Program-made: the position numbers and the translations under genes
Source of the DNA: Acheta domesticus
Taxonomy: Eukaryota > Arthropoda > Insecta > Orthoptera > Gryllidae
DNA length: 64,000 nt
NCBI GenBank assembly: GCA_031308135.1
Contig: JAHLJT010008756.1
Coordinates: 104,683,271 to 104,747,270 of the forward strand
Direction of reading: 5' to 3'
Notes under the pieces: model-generated
The model's input: the letters and a program-made list of their open reading frames with translations, nothing else
What the model was told of the DNA's origin: nothing
The model's database searches: none
Shown: one piece after another, positions 60,191 to 64,000 of the stretch
Layout: the number at the start of each line of letters is the position of its first letter
Position numbering within the stretch: the first letter of the stretch is position 1

Positions 60191-61795
60191 TTGTGGTTCT
60201 GGGAAAACGAGAACTGTCAGGAGGCGGAGTGAAGGACTTATTTTCTGGATATTTTTCTTCTTTGTTTTACTCTGCGGAAGGTCTCTTTTTGTTGCGGGAA
60301 AAGCTTTGCCGTAGTTCTTTCGTGTCTTCTAGATCGTTTGCCGATAGAGTCCCCGTTTTGCAGATCTGGGAATAACGATCTTGTGAACTAGCTATGTTGA
60401 CCTTTCTCACTATTCACTATTAATCGTAGTTTTCTTCTCATAACTATTGGATAGAGCGAATTTCAGTTTAATATTTAACATCTACGAAGGTGAAGTTTCA
60501 TATTGCATCTAGAATTCAAAGAGAACAAAAGTTTAGGGGAAATATCTCTAAAACAATCCTTTTCTACATATTGTTTCAGCTTAGGTAATGAAAGAGGCGT
60601 CTTAAAATAAGCTTTTAATTAGATATTTGAGTATATTAATGAAGTAATATCCTTGAACACACAGTCGACTCATCGCATGGATCTGTTGCTTCGGTTACAG
60701 TAGTGCTAAGTGTTCAAAGAAAATGTATATGCTAAGCATGATAGTTGTTCTGTGTTGACACATTATATTGCAACACTACTACTCTTCAGATATCCAAGTG
60801 CATTGTAATGATTAATGGTTTTACGTAATATTTAACGAGTCGATAACTCCATATCGAATAAGTACTTGTTTGGTTCTGCATAAAATTGCGTGCACGGTAT
60901 TATCTTCCCTGGAATTGAAAATGTATCTTCACTACTTTGAAAATTGAATTGCTGAATGCCTCTAGCAGATATTTATATCTACTGTTTAGTTACAGCTTTC
61001 AAAGCGTCTAATAGTTGCAAACAAAAAGCCCATGGAAAATATTTTGACGGCAAATAATAAAGTGAAACACGCGTTTATGGTTCACTTCCATAGAGCGTGC
61101 TTAATATGTTTATGCAGAACACAAAGATTGATCCTAATAAATAAAAAGTCTTAGAACTAGAAATCAAATTATACATTTTATCGATGGTTCTCCACTTCTT
61201 GCACAGGCTACATAGCTTCTCGTGGAATGTCTAAAATTTCTGTCACGAATTCTTAGTAATTGCTTCGAAAAGTAAAAAAAACAATATAAGTTCAGATCAC
61301 TTATTTTGTGAGTTTGTAATGAAAGTCAGTGGTAGGTGTTACGCAGCTTGTTATTGCCAGTAAAAGTGTATATAAACTACAATTGATTAGTGCATCATGA
61401 AATTAAAAAATTCAATTAAAAATGTCATGATTTTTTTCCGTGGTACCTTTAGCTTTTCTAACTTCGAAGCCTATTACAAAACTTATTTGCCTTTTGATTG
61501 ACGAATTAGTCAGAAGCTCATTCCTACTAATTCATAATTCTTTACTATTGATCCAAAGAGTATGCAATATATGATTATTTTACATTCATGAGAAAAATAA
61601 ATATCTTCTATTTGACATTGAGTTCATTATGATTCAGATGCATTGTTTTACTTATTCTCAACGGGTGTTCGATAAATTGAGAAGTTAATTTTTACTGTAT
61701 CATTTAGTTTATGTGTATAATTGGCGTTGGTCTATATAATTTCTAGGTGAAAATTTGTGAAACAATTCTATTGACGGAAAGTGCGTTTTTTTATT
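60191..61795. other. AT-rich intron sequence
   Basis: No exon or element recognised. Confidence 0.5.
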
Positions 61796-61799
61796 AGTG

Positions 61800-62330
61800 C
61801 ACTCTACAACTGGGCGACGATAACAACAAGCCCTGTCGCTGGCGTGGTTGCCGTGTCGGTCGGGACTTATCTTTGGGCGGGCTATCTCTCTTTTAAACGC
61901 TCAGAATCGCCCGCGGCACGATGGCTTCACTCGGGTTGGTGTTGTAATTGAGTTTTCCGCAGCGCCTCGTTCAAAATTGCCGCAGGCCATGGAAACTTCG
62001 AGAAAGATGTTTTTATTACGCGCGTCCGGGTTCACTATAAAGGAGAAATAAATTCCAGACGCCCCGCGCGGCACCGACAGCGCCCGCCGCGATTACTTTG
62101 ACGCTAAGCCGCTCTTGCTAATTGTTGATCGATGGCAGGCCCCGAGAGACCTGTCGAATCGCCCCAGAAATGCGTCGGCCGGCGGCAGATTTCATCTCTG
62201 TGTGAATGTATTCCCTCGCCATCGGCACACACGTGGGCATTTTGCGTTATCGGCGCAGTTTTAATCAGTGCAGATGTTTGCGCGTAGACCGAGGTCGTTG
62301 TTATGGTAAAATATTCATTCATATGTTACA
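61800..62330. promoter_or_regulatory. Candidate intronic enhancer
   Basis: A non-repetitive stretch of mixed composition standing out from AT-rich flanks. It has many factor-type words such as TTGCTAATTGTTGATCGATGG (near 62116), GCGTTATCGGCGC (62243) and TTTTAATCAG (62259). Frames are short and unlike any protein. Typical of conserved non-coding elements around developmental genes, but conservation cannot be tested here. Confidence 0.4.
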
Positions 62331-62739
62331 ATCAGGGAAGTGGGAAGTCGTGTTCACAAAGTGAACGTTATTAGAGGTGGCTCGTAAATGTGATACGCGA
62401 TGCGAAAATTAAATGTTTATTTTTTACATAGTCTGGAGGAAATTCTATGAAACAGAGCGTAGAGGAAAACTGGAAGTGACACGTATTTTTCTCATGTAAC
62501 TTATTTCAGCAATCAAAAACTTTTAATTTCCATTCGTGTGGTAGCCCTTTGAAAATTCCATCTAATGTCGTCGGTGCTCCTGCAATCCAGGTTGACAAAT
62601 AGGGTGGAGAAAACACCGAAAACAATAACATGCAAAATTCAATTCTCAAGGAGCTGTTAAAAAAATGGAAGCGTGTCTGCGCGACACAGTCCGACAATCA
62701 AATGGCGTAATTAGGCTCAGTCATAACACATCAAGTTAA

Positions 62740-62930
62740 TGAGGGCGCTATCGGCGCGAAACTCGACGATGCATGTGGACACGAGGCAGTGTTTAGAAAA
62801 CATCAATTAGAGCCTGCAGCGTCGCATCTGTGTGCAGCGTGGGCGGCGCGGGCGGCGAGTGGACGCGGGCACGTCCGCTTTCTCTTAATGACGCGGATGA
62901 TTTATGGCCGTTTTAGAGTTCAGTTACGGG
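62740..62930. promoter_or_regulatory. Candidate intronic enhancer
   Basis: A short GC-richer stretch containing AACATCAATTAGAGCCTGC (near 62799), CTTAATGACGCGG (62883) and GATGATTTATGGCC (62895; TTTATGG is an Abd-B/Cdx-type site). Non-repetitive and without coding signature. Confidence 0.35.
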
Positions 62931-63825
62931 ATTAATATTTTCTTGTTCCGGAGGTTCTACCGTTCCACACTTTGGGGTGGAAACTTTGTGTGGAAAAGCA
63001 CGTTGTATCAGAGATTAATTTTCTGAAATTCGTTAAAAGGTTTTGTGTGATTTTTACGTCCTTTATTTTTCCCCATTTATACAAGCTCCAGGTTAAACAC
63101 ACTTTTCGAGCAGAATAAATCAGGTAAAATATATTTATAAAATTGAGGTAAAAAGTTATCATCGGCAAAATATATTGTGTAATGCTAAAAGTTTATGACA
63201 CGAATTCTGATGAAAATATATCTAGTGGTGAAATGAGTTTTATTAAATTATGAATAAATATTTTTTTCGAACCTTATGAAACCTGTGGCATTTTACAGCA
63301 TACTTAACACATTGACAGGAAGTTTTTGTATTTTCTTAGCTCCGAAAACAAAAACATAAATTAACTCATCCCAATTACATGCGAAAATTTAGTTGGAAAC
63401 GAAAGCAGACATAGACAACATAAATATACGAGAAAGTGAAACACATTCTCTATTTCATTAATAATATTTATTCAATACTAATTATATTAGATGATTATAT
63501 AATGATAATATTAATGCAATAGAAATGACGAGTGCAGGACATAAAGTAAGTTGTACTTGCCGTTCGGAATCCTTTGCAATTGTATAAAAGGTCTCTCAAG
63601 GTTTCATTTTCGAGCCAATTCTTTTCCTTCTGTACATAAATGTACTCACCGTATAATGCTCTCTTCAGTCAGAATCGGTAATACAAAACTCTTCAGAGAT
63701 TACGCTTATATTTCAGGAGGGGGGAGATGGTTAAGAATAATATACACGATGTTCCCAAATTACCAACAAGTAGACAACGTCACACATTCCCGAAAGCAGC
63801 CACCTTTCACGTGTGAGGCTACCGG
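62931..63825. other. AT-rich intron sequence
   Basis: No exon or element recognised. Confidence 0.5.
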
Positions 63826-64000
63826 ATGTCAGCGCGCGCTCGCGAAAAGTCCCCCGCCCGCGGACAGTTCTTCCTCTCGCAGAGGCCTCGCCGCGTTTCA
63901 ATTGCTGTCCCGTGTTCTCCTCGCGGCGGCTCCTGTGGGCGCCGCCGCCGCCGCCGCCGCGGCGCACAGAAGCCGACCGAGGCCGCTGCCGGGCGCGCCT
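63826..64000. promoter_or_regulatory. GC island running off the window end
   Basis: CpG-rich, with a CCG run at about 63940-63960. The minus-strand frame (Gly/Arg-rich) is an artefact of composition. Confidence 0.35.

Larger units (their letters stand above)
49188..64000 (+). other. bi: Intron 1 of the T-box gene (5' part, continues past the window)
   Basis: Begins at GTGAGT (49188). No frame to the end of the window carries the next T-box block (RMFPPFKVR-type), so the intron is longer than 14.8 kb. Very long early introns with enhancers are usual for Tbx2/3/omb genes. This one holds several GC islands, candidate enhancers and a Transib transposon, described separately. Confidence 0.8.

Noticed and set aside
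1..64000. CRISPR array, operon or other prokaryotic system
   Set aside because: No spaced direct repeats of CRISPR type and no dense ORFs; the T-box exon with splice donor, SINEs and MITEs show an animal genome.

Overview
The window is eukaryotic, most probably from an insect or another arthropod with a large, repeat-rich genome. It is AT-rich, with scattered GC/CpG-rich islands, tRNA-derived SINEs, MITEs and other relic transposons, and no dense ORFs. No species can be named from the sequence.

One cellular gene is recognised with confidence. The first coding exon of the T-box repressor gene of the Tbx2/Tbx3/optomotor-blind (bifid) subfamily lies on the + strand at 48481-49187. It ends at a textbook splice donor at the start of the T-box. 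Its GC-rich promoter and 5' leader lie upstream (about 46970-48480). Intron 1 runs from 49188 to the end of the window, and no second T-box exon is visible. Positions 1-46970 are the 5' flank.

About twenty GC-rich islands lie on both sides of the exon. Several (7060-8570, 53740-54400, 61800-62300, 62740-62930) look like compact, non-repetitive candidate enhancers. Most long open frames in these islands are stop-poor artefacts and are not called as genes.

The flank and intron carry a layered mobile-element record: four copies of an unclassified 'GGACAGACGG' family, one of them inserted in a decayed tandem array and itself hit by a long-TIR MITE; SINEs at 12.68-14.31, 29.4, 30.95 and 34.0-34.45 kb, the last split by a Harbinger-like MITE; and a decayed hAT transposase at about 39.2-40.1 kb.

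The most striking object is a complete-ended Transib element at 57730-59918 in intron 1. Each end begins with a CACAGTG-like heptamer, followed after exactly 23 bp by ACAAAAATC, which is the layout of a RAG recombination signal. A 5-bp CGGCG target duplication flanks it. Inside is a broken RAG1/Transib-type transposase, with one frame disruption and the C-terminal half missing. The element split a GC-rich island of the T-box gene.
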